64,000 nucleotides of DNA, taken from positions 3,095,001-3,159,000 of the forward strand of contig NZ_CP126994.1 of assembly GCF_030252425.1 (NCBI RefSeq). The letters run 5' to 3'. Under the pieces are notes generated by a model. That model was not told the origin of the DNA. It searched no databases and saw only the letters and a program-made list of their open reading frames with translations. Positions within the stretch are counted from its first letter, which is position 1, and every line of letters starts with the position of its first letter. The DNA is from Acidisoma sp. PAMC 29798. GTDB lineage: Bacteria; Pseudomonadota; Alphaproteobacteria; Acetobacterales; Acetobacteraceae. The translations under genes and the position numbers were made by a program. Positions 8,014-17,060 of the stretch are shown piece after piece.

Positions 8014-9499
8014 GGCTCACCTCGCGCAGGTGGTCGTAGCGGCCGCAATCGGCGCGCGGCTCGGTTTGGAGCTTCAGCATGTCGGGCACGTTCAGCATGG
8101 CGGGCGTGCTGGGTGCGACAAGCCGGCGCATCTCGTTCAGCACCACGGCGGCAGTGATGACATTGCCGTCCAATACCAATTCGCAGGCGACCTGCAGCGG
8201 CTCCAGGCCGAACTCGCGTGCCATCATCAGCAACTCGACAAAAGCACGATCGCCTTTCGGCTGCTTGAGAATGCGGTCGCGCACCAGCCGGATGGGCGTG
8301 GGCAAATCCCATTGCTGGAACGGCACACCGTTGCGCAATGCGCCAGGTTTGCGTTCCAGGATCGGCAGATAATGCCACGGATCGCAGATCAGTTGATCAC
8401 GCCCATACCGCCGGGCATGGTCGGCGACGATTGCGCCGTCGGCCACGATGCGCACGCCGGCGGCTGAGGTGCGCACCGAGACAGCGCGGCCGGCGAAGGC
8501 GGCTGGCACGCTGTATCGGTTGCGATCCACCGCCACCAGGCAGGTGCTCGACACGCGCAGCATATGTTCGACATAGCCGTCGAATGTCGCGGTGATCTGC
8601 CGCAGCGACGGCTGCTCCTCGGCAAAGCACGCGGCAATCGAGCGCTCCGGCGTTACCGGGTGTTTGCGCTGCGCCAGCTCCCGGCAGCGCGTGGCCAGCC
8701 AGACGTTCAGCGCATCGAAGCTGATAAAACGGGCCAGCGGCGTGAATAGCCATTCGCGGATGTTGCCAACCTGGTTCTCGACCTGCCCCTTCTCCCATCC
8801 AGAGGCGGGGGTACAGGCGACGGGCTCAAACAGATAGTGGTTGGCCAGCACCATGAAGCGCCGATTGAACTGCCGCTCCTTGCCGGTAAATATCGTCTCC
8901 ACAACGGACTTGAGGTTGTCGTAGACCATGCGCTGGGGCACCCCGCCGAAGAAGGCGAAAGCGCGGTTATGCGCGTCGAAGACCATCTCCTGGGTCTCGC
9001 GTGGGTAGGCCACCACGAACATCTGCCGGCTGAAGGTCAGCCGGAAATGCGCAACCTTGATGGTCTGCATGACGCCGCCGAGTTCGACATGCTCATGGCT
9101 CCAGTCGAACTGGCACACCTCGCCGGGTGCGAAGGCCAGCGGGATAAAGGCGTGCGCCAGCGCCGGGCCCGACTTGTCCGCCTTCCAGCGCCGCACGAAA
9201 CGTTGCACGCTGTCGTAGGCGCCGCGGTAGCCCTCCGCCTGCAAACCTTCGAATAGCCGCTGGGCCGTGCGGCGCTGGGCTTTCGGGAGAAGCCCTTCGG
9301 TCCGCAGCCACGTCTCCAGCGTCTGCTGGACCGCTCCCAGCATCGGCGTTGGCTGCCGGCTGCGCTGGTAGGACGGCTGGGCTTCGGTCCGGCAATGCCG
9401 GCGGACGGTCTGCCGGCACAGCTTAAGGTCCCGCGCGATCGAGCTGATGCTCTCGTGGCGGACCAGATGGCGGCGCCGGATCTCGGCAATCAAGTCCAT
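8000..9499 (-). CDS. istA: IS21-family transposase IstA
   Basis: 500 residues from ATG 9499. The N-terminal helix-turn-helix region starts [20 protein letters not shown] and contains [16 protein letters not shown]. The DDE-type catalytic core shows D in [15 protein letters not shown] in [11 protein letters not shown] and E in [14 protein letters not shown]. The frame is open further upstream to 9601, but that extension lies in the terminal repeats, so 9499 (IstA N-terminus consensus) is preferred. Intact and presumably active together with istB. Confidence 0.93.
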   Translation of the reverse strand: MDLIAEIRRRHLVRHESISSIARDLKLCRQTVRRHCRTEAQPSYQRSRQPTPMLGAVQQTLETWLRTEGLLPKAQRRTAQRLFEGLQAEGYRGAYDSVQRFVRRWKADKSGPALAHAFIPLAFAPGEVCQFDWSHEHVELGGVMQTIKVAHFRLTFSRQMFVVAYPRETQEMVFDAHNRAFAFFGGVPQRMVYDNLKSVVETIFTGKERQFNRRFMVLANHYLFEPVACTPASGWEKGQVENQVGNIREWLFTPLARFISFDALNVWLATRCRELAQRKHPVTPERSIAACFAEEQPSLRQITATFDGYVEHMLRVSSTCLVAVDRNRYSVPAAFAGRAVSVRTSAAGVRIVADGAIVADHARRYGRDQLICDPWHYLPILERKPGALRNGVPFQQWDLPTPIRLVRDRILKQPKGDRAFVELLMMAREFGLEPLQVACELVLDGNVITAAVVLNEMRRLVAPSTPAMLNVPDMLKLQTEPRADCGRYDHLREVSHVIH

Positions 9500-9612
9500 G
9501 AGCAGCACCCCAGATTCCCCAGCAAAAATGCCGGATGATCGCACGACCAGGGTGGAAACTATTGGACGCTGTTTACCCCTGGAATCTGGGAACTTTTGCA
9601 CGCTGTTTTACA

Positions 9613-10201
9613 CTGGGGTTCCGTGCTCGGCTTGTACCGCGCTCACCGCTTCCCGGAGCAAATCGCGGGGATTGCGTATATGGAGGCGATCACCCAGCCG
9701 CTGACCTGGGCGCCCTTCGGAGAGGGCGGCGGCGTGTTCGGCATGATGCGCTCGAAGGCGGGCGAGCAGTTCGTGCTGGAGCAAAACGGCTTCATCGAGA
9801 AAGTCCTCCCGGGAGCCATGATACGGACGCTGAGCGAGGAGGAATGGGCCGTCTATCGGGCGCCGTTCCCGGACCCCGTCTCTCGGTTGCCGACGCTGGT
9901 CTGGCCACGCCAAGCCCCGATCGAAGGCGAGCCTGAGGACGTGACAGAGATCGTCCGCGCTTACGGAAAATGGATGAGTGAAAGCCCCCTGCCGAAGCTG
10001 TTCATCAGCGGGGACCCAGGGGCGGTCAACACGGAAGGCAGTCCAGTCCGTGAGTTCTGCCGGACATGGCCGAACCAGAAAGAGGTCACCGTTAAGGGTC
10101 GGCACTTCCTGCAGGAGGACTCGCCCGACGACATTGGTGCGGCGGTTAGGGCGTTTGTCATCGCAACGCGCCACGACGCCGTGGAGAGCGCCAAGCTGTA
10201 G
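9613..10201 (+). pseudogene. Haloalkane dehalogenase-like alpha/beta hydrolase, 5'-truncated by IS21
   Basis: The frame begins at the right IS21 end with WGSVLGLYRAHRFPEQIAGI, then AYMEAI and, near the end, VKGRHFLQEDSPDDIGAAV. In DhaA/LinB-type haloalkane dehalogenases the nucleophile Asp directly precedes this Trp (HDWGS), the Glu of 'MEAI' is the catalytic acid and the His of 'GRHFLQED' the base. Here the first retained base is the last base of the Asp codon, so the nucleophile and about 100 upstream residues are lost while Trp, Glu and His remain. A few codons inside the IS keep a frame open, but the product cannot be an active dehalogenase. 195 codons survive. Confidence 0.85.
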
Positions 10202-10396
10202 AGCGGGGCTTCCAATAAACGAGGCACAAGGGCTGTACTTTCATATCTATGCCTTGTTTGCCGTGCCAATCCCAACTTGTAAGGACAACCCGATCAGACT
10301 CACACGCTCTTAAGTGACCAATGTTCTTTGGCCGGAGCATGCGCAGACAGGGAAGAGACGGTAGACTCTTCAGGCCCCACCGGGCGAGGAACGCTT

Positions 10397-11323
10397 ATGC
10401 CAAAGATGATCGAGGTTTCCACCGTCACCAAAACCTACAAGTCGGGTTTCTCCGCGCTGAAGGGGATCGATCTTGCCATCGAAAAGGGCGAAATCTTTGC
10501 CCTGCTCGGCCCGAATGGTGCTGGCAAGACGACGCTGATCAGTATCATTTGCGGTACCGTCACCATGACCTCGGGCAGAATTCGCGTGGGCGGGCATGAT
10601 ATCCAAAGCGGATATCGTGCCGCTCGGTCACTCATTGGCCTCGTGCCGCAGGAAATCGCTCTCGATATCTTTGCGACCGTATGGAACACGGTGAGCTTCA
10701 GCCGGGGCCTGTTCGGTAGGCCCCCAGACCCTGCACGGATCGAGCGGCTCTTGCGAAGTCTGTCGCTTTGGGACAAGCGAGACAGCCGTGTCCTGGAGCT
10801 TTCTGGTGGCATGAAGCGCCGTGTTATGATCGCCAAAGCGCTTAGCCACGATCCAGAAGTCCTCTTCCTCGACGAGCCGTCCGCAGGTGTCGATGTCAGT
10901 CTCCGGCGCGATATGTGGGCGGTGGTCCGCGGACTGCGAGATGAGGGCGTGACGATTGTCCTCACCACGCATTACATCGAGGAAGCCGAGGAAATGGCTG
11001 ACCGCGTCGGAGTGATCGATGGCGGCCAACTGCTGTTGGTCGAACAAACAGCGACGCTGATGAGAAAGCTTGGCAAACGGCGTTTAACGCTCACCCTCCA
11101 GCAGAGGATGTCGGCAATCCCACCCGCGCTGGCTGGCTGGCCGCTCGCACTTGAGGCAGATGGCCAGCGTCTCGCCTATAGCTTCGATGCTAACGCGGAG
11201 GACACTGGCATTCCGGGGCTACTCAAGCTCCTAAGCGACAATGGTATCGATTTCAAAGACCTGGATACGAGCCGAAGTTCCCTCGAGGACATCTTCGTCA
11301 GTCTCGTGGGGACCCCATCATGA
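10397..11323 (+). CDS. ABC-2 type transporter ATP-binding protein
   Basis: 308 residues. Walker [10 protein letters not shown] is at 38-46, the signature [17 protein letters not shown] is followed by Walker [13 protein letters not shown] and the switch His in [16 protein letters not shown]. The C-terminal 80 residues are the extension typical of ATPases driving ABC-2 permeases (drug, polysaccharide or lipid export). The ATG at 10397 was chosen because it follows GAGGA and begins at [14 protein letters not shown], the usual N-terminus; the frame is open to 10328. The stop overlaps the permease start by 4 nt (11320-11323). Substrate unknown. Confidence 0.92.
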   Translation: MPKMIEVSTVTKTYKSGFSALKGIDLAIEKGEIFALLGPNGAGKTTLISIICGTVTMTSGRIRVGGHDIQSGYRAARSLIGLVPQEIALDIFATVWNTVSFSRGLFGRPPDPARIERLLRSLSLWDKRDSRVLELSGGMKRRVMIAKALSHDPEVLFLDEPSAGVDVSLRRDMWAVVRGLRDEGVTIVLTTHYIEEAEEMADRVGVIDGGQLLLVEQTATLMRKLGKRRLTLTLQQRMSAIPPALAGWPLALEADGQRLAYSFDANAEDTGIPGLLKLLSDNGIDFKDLDTSRSSLEDIFVSLVGTPS

Positions 11324-12096
11324 ACGGACAGCTGATCAACATAACGGGCGTTTGGACGATCTACCGCAGTGAAATCGCGCGCATGAAGCGGACGGTTTGG
11401 CAGAGCGTGGCCACGCCCGTCATAACAACGATGCTCTATTTTGTCGTCTTCGGGGGCGCCATAGGCTCTCGGATTCAAAATGTCGGAGGCGTCGGTTACG
11501 GCGCATTCATCGTGCCGGGCCTAGTTATGCTGTCCTTGTTGACGCAAAGTGTTTCGAACGCGTCGATCGGCATCTATTTTCCGAAATTCACCAAGACAAT
11601 TTCTGAGATCCTGTCGGCACCCCTGTCCTTCGGCGAAGTAACCTTCGCTTACGTGAGCGCCGCGGCAACCAAATCGTTATTCCTCGCCTCGATCATCATG
11701 GGAACAGCAGCAATTTTCATTCCAGTGCACATTCTGCATCCAGGCTGGATGATAGCGTTCATGCTGCTGACCTCAATCGCCTTCAGCTTGTTCGGCTTCA
11801 TTCTCGGCATATGGGCTGAAAACTTTGAACAGCTCGCCATCGTTCCCACACTGGTCGTCACACCCTTAACCTTCCTGGGAGGCGCCTTCTACGCTGTCGA
11901 TATGCTTCCGCAGCCCTGGCGAACGATCAACATGGTAAACCCGGTCGTCTATCTGGTCAGCGGGTTTCGATGGAGTTTCTACGGCACTGGGGATGTCGGC
12001 GTGGGAGCCAGTCTCGCCTTTACGGCTCTCTTCATGGCGCTTTGTCTCGGGGTTCTTTGGTGGATGTTCCGCACGGGGTATCGGCTCAAGCCATAA
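11320..12096 (+). CDS. ABC-2 type transporter permease
   Basis: 258 residues with about six predicted transmembrane segments, starting near [20 protein letters not shown] and ending with [19 protein letters not shown]. The loop [16 protein letters not shown] with the preceding [17 protein letters not shown] matches the ABC-2 permease (YadH/NodJ-like) signature. It forms an exporter with the ATPase whose gene overlaps it by ATGA. No substrate can be assigned; the pair sits in an accessory patch between an IS-truncated gene and a truncated glycosyltransferase. Confidence 0.92.
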   Translation: MNGQLINITGVWTIYRSEIARMKRTVWQSVATPVITTMLYFVVFGGAIGSRIQNVGGVGYGAFIVPGLVMLSLLTQSVSNASIGIYFPKFTKTISEILSAPLSFGEVTFAYVSAAATKSLFLASIIMGTAAIFIPVHILHPGWMIAFMLLTSIAFSLFGFILGIWAENFEQLAIVPTLVVTPLTFLGGAFYAVDMLPQPWRTINMVNPVVYLVSGFRWSFYGTGDVGVGASLAFTALFMALCLGVLWWMFRTGYRLKP

Positions 12097-12243
12097 CGAC
12101 GCTGGCGGTTGCGAAAGCCAGCCGGAGATGACCCGCTCGGGCTAGTCCCCGTTCCGAGTATATGCGTGCGTCGCACCAAACTGTGTGTCGACGAGACAGA
12201 AAAGATTGAGACAGGTAAAGCAAACCCGTAAAGGCGTCATGTG

Positions 12244-12370
12244 TGCTATCCGTGCTGCCGCGATCGGCGATGATGATGTCGCGCGCGAAAGCCGGTGGAA
12301 TTTCGCGAATGACGTCCCCGATCGTCCCCACCTCATTCAGCGTGGGGATGACGACGGCTACAGGCTCCAT
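12244..12370 (-). pseudogene. Family 2 glycosyltransferase, N-terminal fragment
   Basis: ATG 12370 begins MEPVAVVIPTLNEVGTIGDV, followed by DIIIADRGSTDST, the nucleotide-sugar binding start of GT2/dolichyl-phosphate-mannose-synthase-like enzymes. Resemblance ends at about 12244; the next codons (TFTG-like, lower GC) do not continue the fold and soon merge with sequence behind the ABC transporter. Only about 42 of 230 or more residues remain. The start overlaps the end of the radical SAM gene by 13 nt, so the two once formed a coupled pair. The usual DGGS motif reads DRGS here, which also suggests decay. Confidence 0.75.
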
Positions 12371-13437
12371 CGCATTCCGCAATTCTGGCAAGGCGCGGGC
12401 GGCACGTCGGACAGCAAGGACGTCCGGAAGTCGGTATAGGCCGGGCTGTTCCAGATCTCGCGCAGAGTTTGCTGCGTCGCGTCACCTAGCGTGTAGTTGC
12501 TATAGCCACGCACCGAGAAGGGCGCGATGCAGCAGGGCAGCGCGCGGCCATGGGCGGTGAAATACATCAGCGACCACGGCCGCCGACAGGTCGCCCAGGG
12601 CTGATCCTCCGACTGCCGCTTGAGGCTCATGCCGGGCTCGGTCGCGCCGGAGGCATCGAGCGTCACGCCGAGGGCCAGACCGATGGCCTGCGCGGCGGTG
12701 ATGACCGCCTGTTCCTCCGCCTGCGTGCTTTCGAAGAGGGAACTTTCGGCACGCGCCATGCCATAGCCCTGCTCGTCGAAGACCAGCCGTTGGAGATGGA
12801 CTTCGGACACGCCCATCGAAGCCGATAGCCGCACAAAGGCGGGCAGTTGATCGACGGTTTCTTTCATACCCGTGAGCCAAAGCGAGACGCGCGGCGTCGT
12901 CGCGCCGACTTGCTTCTGATAGGCGATGAACTTGCCGACGTCGCGCACGATGCGGTTGAAGTAATCTTTGCCGCGCACCTTTGCATAGGTCTCGCGATCG
13001 GCAGCATCCAGAGACACGCGCAACTCGTCGAGCCCGGTATCGATCAGTTCCTGAAAGCGCCGTGGCTGCATCAGCGTGCCATTGGTATTGAACAGCACAT
13101 AGGTGCCGCGATCCTTCAGGTAACGGATCATGCGCGGCAGGTCGCGCACCAGCATGGGCTCACCCACACCATGCAGAACCACGCGGGCGACATTGGGCAC
13201 CTGATCGACGATGCGGGTGAAGAGATCCCAACTCATATCCGCCGGCGGTTCCAAAACCTCGAAGGTGCGCGGGCAGGTTTCGCACAGCAGATTGCAGCGG
13301 TTGGTCACTTCCAGATACAGGCAGACGGGCGGCGTCTCGGCCACCGTGCGTCTGTCCGTCGCGATATCCTCGAAATAGCGTCGGGGATCACGCAGTGTCG
13401 TCGGCACAGTCATTTGGGCAATCATTTGATCGGTCAT
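12358..13437 (-). CDS. Radical SAM/SPASM domain protein
   Basis: 359 residues from ATG 13437, which has AAAGGA upstream. The radical SAM cluster motif is CNLLCETC (Cys48, Cys52, Cys55), followed by GVGEPML and a partial TIM barrel. The C-terminal region carries a SPASM-type Cys set (CRRPWS, LPCCIAPF, CQNCGMRW) for extra FeS clusters. Such enzymes modify peptides or sugars/lipids; members next to a glycosyltransferase often belong to cell-surface or secondary pathways. Here the downstream glycosyltransferase partner is truncated. Upstream, nrsF ends 23 nt before the start, so the gene may be read from the ECF sigma operon. The exact substrate is unknown. Confidence 0.9.
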   Translation of the reverse strand: MTDQMIAQMTVPTTLRDPRRYFEDIATDRRTVAETPPVCLYLEVTNRCNLLCETCPRTFEVLEPPADMSWDLFTRIVDQVPNVARVVLHGVGEPMLVRDLPRMIRYLKDRGTYVLFNTNGTLMQPRRFQELIDTGLDELRVSLDAADRETYAKVRGKDYFNRIVRDVGKFIAYQKQVGATTPRVSLWLTGMKETVDQLPAFVRLSASMGVSEVHLQRLVFDEQGYGMARAESSLFESTQAEEQAVITAAQAIGLALGVTLDASGATEPGMSLKRQSEDQPWATCRRPWSLMYFTAHGRALPCCIAPFSVRGYSNYTLGDATQQTLREIWNSPAYTDFRTSLLSDVPPAPCQNCGMRWSL

Positions 13438-13460
13438 TTTGAATGTCCTTTTGAAGCCGC

Positions 13461-14102
13461 TCACCACCGCGACACCCTCAGCAAAGCGACCTGCCCTAAC
13501 ACGGTCACGATCCCGCAGCCGATGGTGTACCAAACGGCGATATAGAGAGGATCATCGGACGGACAAGCGAACACGAAGACGAAGGCGCCCCAAGCAGCCG
13601 ACGCCAAACCGGCAGCGAGTGCGGTGCCGGCACGGTCGGTTGACGCGCCCCTACGAATCAAGACGCCAAGCCCGATCGCCAGGGGGACCGACAAGACGAC
13701 CATCTCCCACACGCATTGGATACCTTGTGTCCAATTCAACCGGAGCAGCAGGCCCGATAGGCCGTTATGCGCGGCATCGATAAGCCAGCCGCTCGCGAAG
13801 ATCAGGGCTATGCAAGCGAGCATCCAGCGTAGGCCGGGTCGTGGCGAGCGCACCGGATCGTTCGAGACAATGGCGACACCTGCGCCCAGCACCGCAATCA
13901 GACCGGTGCTCGCGAGCTTCCACCAAAAGGAAGGGGCCGCCATAGCGGTCGGCATGTCGGGCCGCATGAAGCCCATCGCAAAGAAAGCGGCAAGTTCGAC
14001 AAGGCCGAGCGCGATCAGGATCGCCGCCTCACGCAGGATCTTCCGTGGCCGGATCGGACGAAGATCGCGGCTGAGCCGCTCGACCAGAGACTCAGTCCGC
14101 AT
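13461..14102 (-). CDS. nrsF: NrsF-type anti-sigma factor (DUF1109), membrane protein
   Basis: 213 residues with six hydrophobic segments (for example ILIALGLVELAAFFAMGF and LASTGLIAVLGAGVAIV) after a 28-residue cytoplasmic head. This is the layout of DUF1109/NrsF proteins, integral-membrane anti-sigma factors which in Caulobacter hold SigF inactive until metal or oxidative stress. Two Cys residues, in CIALIF and CVWEM, lie within or near the membrane, and one more in FACPSDD; in Caulobacter NrsF two Cys are needed for sensing. The start overlaps the sigma gene's end by 11 nt, so the pair is translationally coupled. Confidence 0.87.
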   Translation of the reverse strand: MRTESLVERLSRDLRPIRPRKILREAAILIALGLVELAAFFAMGFMRPDMPTAMAAPSFWWKLASTGLIAVLGAGVAIVSNDPVRSPRPGLRWMLACIALIFASGWLIDAAHNGLSGLLLRLNWTQGIQCVWEMVVLSVPLAIGLGVLIRRGASTDRAGTALAAGLASAAWGAFVFVFACPSDDPLYIAVWYTIGCGIVTVLGQVALLRVSRW

Positions 14103-14664
14103 CTTGCCATTTTTGAATTACGGAGGTCAGACGATTGATCCCGCGATGAATATTCACTTTGACAAGCGACACGGACTGACCACTCGCCTTCGAGGCCTCC
14201 TCGATACTGTAACCTTCTATCTTCACGAGCCGGATCACTTCAGCCTGGGCCGGTTTAAGATGCGCGAGCAGCCGTCGAAATGTCGACTGCGCCACAACAG
14301 CATCACCATGGTCCGGTATCCCAAAATTCTCATCCAGCGGTTCCGACGCTTCGCGTTTCGTGGCTCTTAAGCGATCGATCCATTTATAGCGCGCAATCGC
14401 GGCGAGCCACGGCCCGAAGGGACGCGACGGGTCGTAGGTGTGCCGCTTTTCATGGATCGCGAGCAGGACGTCCTGTATGGCATCTTCGGTCGCGGCAGGA
14501 GGAAGACGGCGGAGATAGTACCGGCGCAGCCAGGGTATCAATTCGGAGAGAAGCCTCCGATACGCATCAGCATCCCCGGCCTGCGCGGCCGCCATCAATG
14601 TCTGCCAATCTAGCTCCACCGTTCTGGTGACAGGTAACGTCACCATGCGCGCTGCGGCATCCAT
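14092..14664 (-). CDS. ECF sigma-70 factor (SigF-like, NrsF-controlled)
   Basis: 190 residues from ATG 14664. Sigma region 2 runs from about 30 to 95 (LRRYYLRRLPPAATEDAIQD, then FGPWLAAIARYKWIDRLR) and region 4 from about 130 to 180 (LKPAQAEVIRLVKIEGYSIE, then VSLVKVNIHRGINRL). Its pairing with a NrsF-type anti-sigma factor places it in the SigF-like ECF group known from Caulobacter. ATG 14646 is a possible alternative start; a GTG at 14829 would add 55 unconserved residues and has a Shine-Dalgarno directly abutting it. Two SigF-like promoters lie nearby (17755-17779 and 18839-18864), before the DoxD/NDH-2 genes and a small exported protein. No such promoter was seen in front of the sigma gene. 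Confidence 0.88.
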   Translation of the reverse strand: MDAAARMVTLPVTRTVELDWQTLMAAAQAGDADAYRRLLSELIPWLRRYYLRRLPPAATEDAIQDVLLAIHEKRHTYDPSRPFGPWLAAIARYKWIDRLRATKREASEPLDENFGIPDHGDAVVAQSTFRRLLAHLKPAQAEVIRLVKIEGYSIEEASKASGQSVSLVKVNIHRGINRLTSVIQKWQDAD

Positions 14665-14891
14665 CGATTGCGAAGACGCTCTCGCTTGACGTGGCGCCCA
14701 CAGATGGGTCTTCCCGAGTTCAGAAGATCCACTGCATCCCCGCGTTGCTGTTCCGCCGCATTCAATCCACAACCGGTCCCTTACTCGCGGTCTAGAGATG
14801 ACCGGGGAGCGGGTGGTTTCGAGCTTCACTCCTTTCTAGAACGAGTAAACTAGAATGGCTAGACTGCTTTGAAAAAGAACCGGGATCGACT

Positions 14892-17060
14892 CTAGCGCTC
14901 AGGTCCGGGCCGGGATGATTGCTTGGCGACGCTCGTTGATCCCTCAGTGATGAGGCGAGTGCTTCGACGATAGGTGAGATAGGCCCAGAGCCAGTTCAAC
15001 ACGACCACGGCCCGGTTACGGCCGCCGATCAGAAACATGAGATGCGCGATGCCCCAAAACCACCAAGCGGGCGCACCCCAGAGACGAAGTCCGTTGAACT
15101 CCGCGACCGCCGCGAGCCGCCCGATGGTCGCAAGATTGCCATAGTGCCGGTACCGGAAAGGCGGTGGCGCCGACTGGCCCGCAATGGCCGCTCTGATCAC
15201 GCGGGCGACGTAATCGCCCTGCTGCTTGGCGGCAGGCGCGAGCCCCGGGACCATGGCGCCATCCCAGCCATTCGACGCCGCGGTGTCGCCGATGGCGAAA
15301 ATCCCGCGTGAGCCGGGCACAGACAGGTCCTCGCCGACGATGATGCGGCCGGCCCGGTCGCCGGTTTGATTGAGCCAGCCGGCCGCTGGTGAAGCGGCTA
15401 CGCCCGCTGCCCAGAATGTCGTTCGGGCGGGGATGCGCTCCTCATCGATCTCCACCCCATCGCGATCAATCGCGGTCACTTTCGCATCTGTCCGGACCTC
15501 GACACCGAGGTCGCGCAGAGCCTGCTCCGCGTGACGCGAGAGATGAGGCGAGAAGGCGGGCAGAACGCGGGGCCCCGATTGAACCAGGATGACGCGTGCC
15601 ATCGCCGGATCGATGGCACGATATTCCTGGTCAAGTCCGGTTCGCGCCAGTTCTGCCACGGCGCCGGCGAGCTCAACGCCGGTCGGTCCGCCGCCGACAA
15701 CGACGAAGGTGAGCCAAGCCAGACGCTCAAGGGGGTCCGTCTCACATTCGGCCTGTTCGAAGGCTCGCAGCATCCGGCTGCGCATGGCTGTCGCATCCTC
15801 GATGCTCTTGAGGCCAGGGGCATCAATCGCCCAATCGTCGCGGCCGAAATAACTGTGCCGTGCGCCCGTCGCCACGATAAGGTAGTCGAATGCTATGCGT
15901 CCGCCTTCCAACAGCACCTCTCTCGCCATGGTGTCCACGCCGACAACCTCCCCGAGGCGAACGGCGACATTCTCCTGACCGCGAACGACGCTTCGGATGG
16001 GGATCGCAATATCGGCGGGTGATAAGGCAGCTGTTGCCACTTGATACAACAACGGCTGGAACAAATAGTAATTGCGCCGGTCAATCAGAGTGATCTGGCA
16101 ACCAACGCTTCGGAGAGCGCGTACGGCGGCAACTCCGCCAAATCCGCCTCCGACCACAACAACGTGCGGAGTCTCGTCCCTCGCCTGCCCTCTCGAATGA
16201 AGGCCGCTATCGACGCGTCGGGCCAGGAGCCAGTCGATCGAGAGTTTGCCGGGCCCTCCTGCCGCGACGAGCAATAACAGAAACATCGCCCCAGGGCGGT
16301 CGCCCATCATCAGGCCCATAAGTGGTGCCACGCCACACAGGATGAGCGCGGTCGGGCGGGTTGCCAGGCCAACGATCAACGCCCAGGCTAGAAGAATGAC
16401 CCACCAGGGCGCGGTTACGAGCTCGCCGGAGATCGGGTTCGGCCACATGGCAATGCCCGACCCCGCAGCGACGGCAAGGGCAAGGCACAAGCGTGTCCCT
16501 AGCGGCAGAAGGAAGTCGGATAGGCGATCAAGGTTGGCGTAGAGCCGACTAACGGTCCTGAAGGCCGCGACAGGCACCTGTGCCAGGCCGCGCCGCATTA
16601 AGAAATCCAGGGAGAGCGGACCGGCGCCTCGGGCTGCAAGCCAGATCAGAAGAACTACGCGGGGCCAGGTCAGATCTGATCCGGCTCCCTCGACCCCTAT
16701 CCCGAGCAAAAGGATCAGCGCCACGGGCCGTGTCGCCAGACCCATGGCAAGCAGGAGCGGGTCGATGCCTTGCATCAGCGTGGCCCAACCGGAAGGCGCG
16801 CGGGTAAAGCCCCCCGCCGACATCATCATCATCATCATCAGCCCGTGGACGAAGACCGTTTGGCTCAGCCAAATCCGCGTGGCAAGAAGCAAAGCGGCAT
16901 GGGCGACCGTCCCTACGCTCCCGACCGAACGACCGCAGGTGGCCAGAAGCGCCTGTGCCCTCGCGGCAGAGTGTTCGAGCGTGCCCAGGGCTTCGAGGAT
17001 CACCTTCAGGCGCACACTCGCACCCGTCCAACGACCGGGAGGAGAAGGGTCGGGTGTCAT
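14892..17060 (-). CDS. DoxX-like membrane domain fused to type II NADH dehydrogenase-like flavoprotein
   Basis: 722 residues. Residues about 50-290 hold two consecutive DoxX-like hydrophobic blocks, each with RPVALILLL/RPTALILCG-type motifs. From about 298 a pyridine nucleotide-disulfide oxidoreductase begins: VVVVGGGFGGVAAVRALR (FAD site), LIDRRNYYLFQPLLYQVATA, and FVVVGGGPTGVELAGAVAEL (NADH site), then GIFAIGDTA. This half resembles type II NADH:quinone dehydrogenase (Ndh), a non-proton-pumping membrane-peripheral enzyme. The fusion would tether it to the membrane next to DoxX, a family linked to quinone-coupled sulfur or thiol oxidation. The gene begins directly behind the doxD-like stop, with a SigF-like promoter upstream of both. 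A run of six Met comes from (CAT)6 in the sequence. Confidence 0.88.
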   Translation of the reverse strand: MTPDPSPPGRWTGASVRLKVILEALGTLEHSAARAQALLATCGRSVGSVGTVAHAALLLATRIWLSQTVFVHGLMMMMMMSAGGFTRAPSGWATLMQGIDPLLLAMGLATRPVALILLLGIGVEGAGSDLTWPRVVLLIWLAARGAGPLSLDFLMRRGLAQVPVAAFRTVSRLYANLDRLSDFLLPLGTRLCLALAVAAGSGIAMWPNPISGELVTAPWWVILLAWALIVGLATRPTALILCGVAPLMGLMMGDRPGAMFLLLLVAAGGPGKLSIDWLLARRVDSGLHSRGQARDETPHVVVVGGGFGGVAAVRALRSVGCQITLIDRRNYYLFQPLLYQVATAALSPADIAIPIRSVVRGQENVAVRLGEVVGVDTMAREVLLEGGRIAFDYLIVATGARHSYFGRDDWAIDAPGLKSIEDATAMRSRMLRAFEQAECETDPLERLAWLTFVVVGGGPTGVELAGAVAELARTGLDQEYRAIDPAMARVILVQSGPRVLPAFSPHLSRHAEQALRDLGVEVRTDAKVTAIDRDGVEIDEERIPARTTFWAAGVAASPAAGWLNQTGDRAGRIIVGEDLSVPGSRGIFAIGDTAASNGWDGAMVPGLAPAAKQQGDYVARVIRAAIAGQSAPPPFRYRHYGNLATIGRLAAVAEFNGLRLWGAPAWWFWGIAHLMFLIGGRNRAVVVLNWLWAYLTYRRSTRLITEGSTSVAKQSSRPGPER
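16821..16838. repeat. Trinucleotide repeat (CAT)6 within the DoxX/NDH-2 gene
   Basis: Six perfect CAT units on the plus strand encode six consecutive Met residues on the minus strand, near the first DoxX transmembrane segment. Copy-number change would stay in frame, altering segment length without breaking the gene. Confidence 0.9.

Larger units (their letters stand above)
7170..9612 (-). mobile_element. IS21-family insertion sequence (2443 bp, complete)
   Basis: The element contains istA and istB overlapping on the minus strand and is bounded by multiple terminal repeats, the IS21 hallmark. The outer repeats start TGTCAATCAGCGTTG at 7170 and TGTAAAACAGCGTGC read inward from 9612. The inner copies at 7199-7220 and 9552-9573 differ at one base (AACAGCGTCCAA then A/T then AGTTTCCAC). 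Each end therefore has two related repeats. The flanks (GTCTATGG on the left, CTGGGGTT on the right) are not a direct repeat, and each flank is a different truncated gene, so the element has probably taken part in a deletion or recombination since insertion. Confidence 0.9.

Noticed and set aside
12097-12243. Search for a repeat of the tRNA-Gly 3' end as the right island border
   Set aside because: No copy of the tRNA 3' sequence was seen, so no attachment site is claimed.
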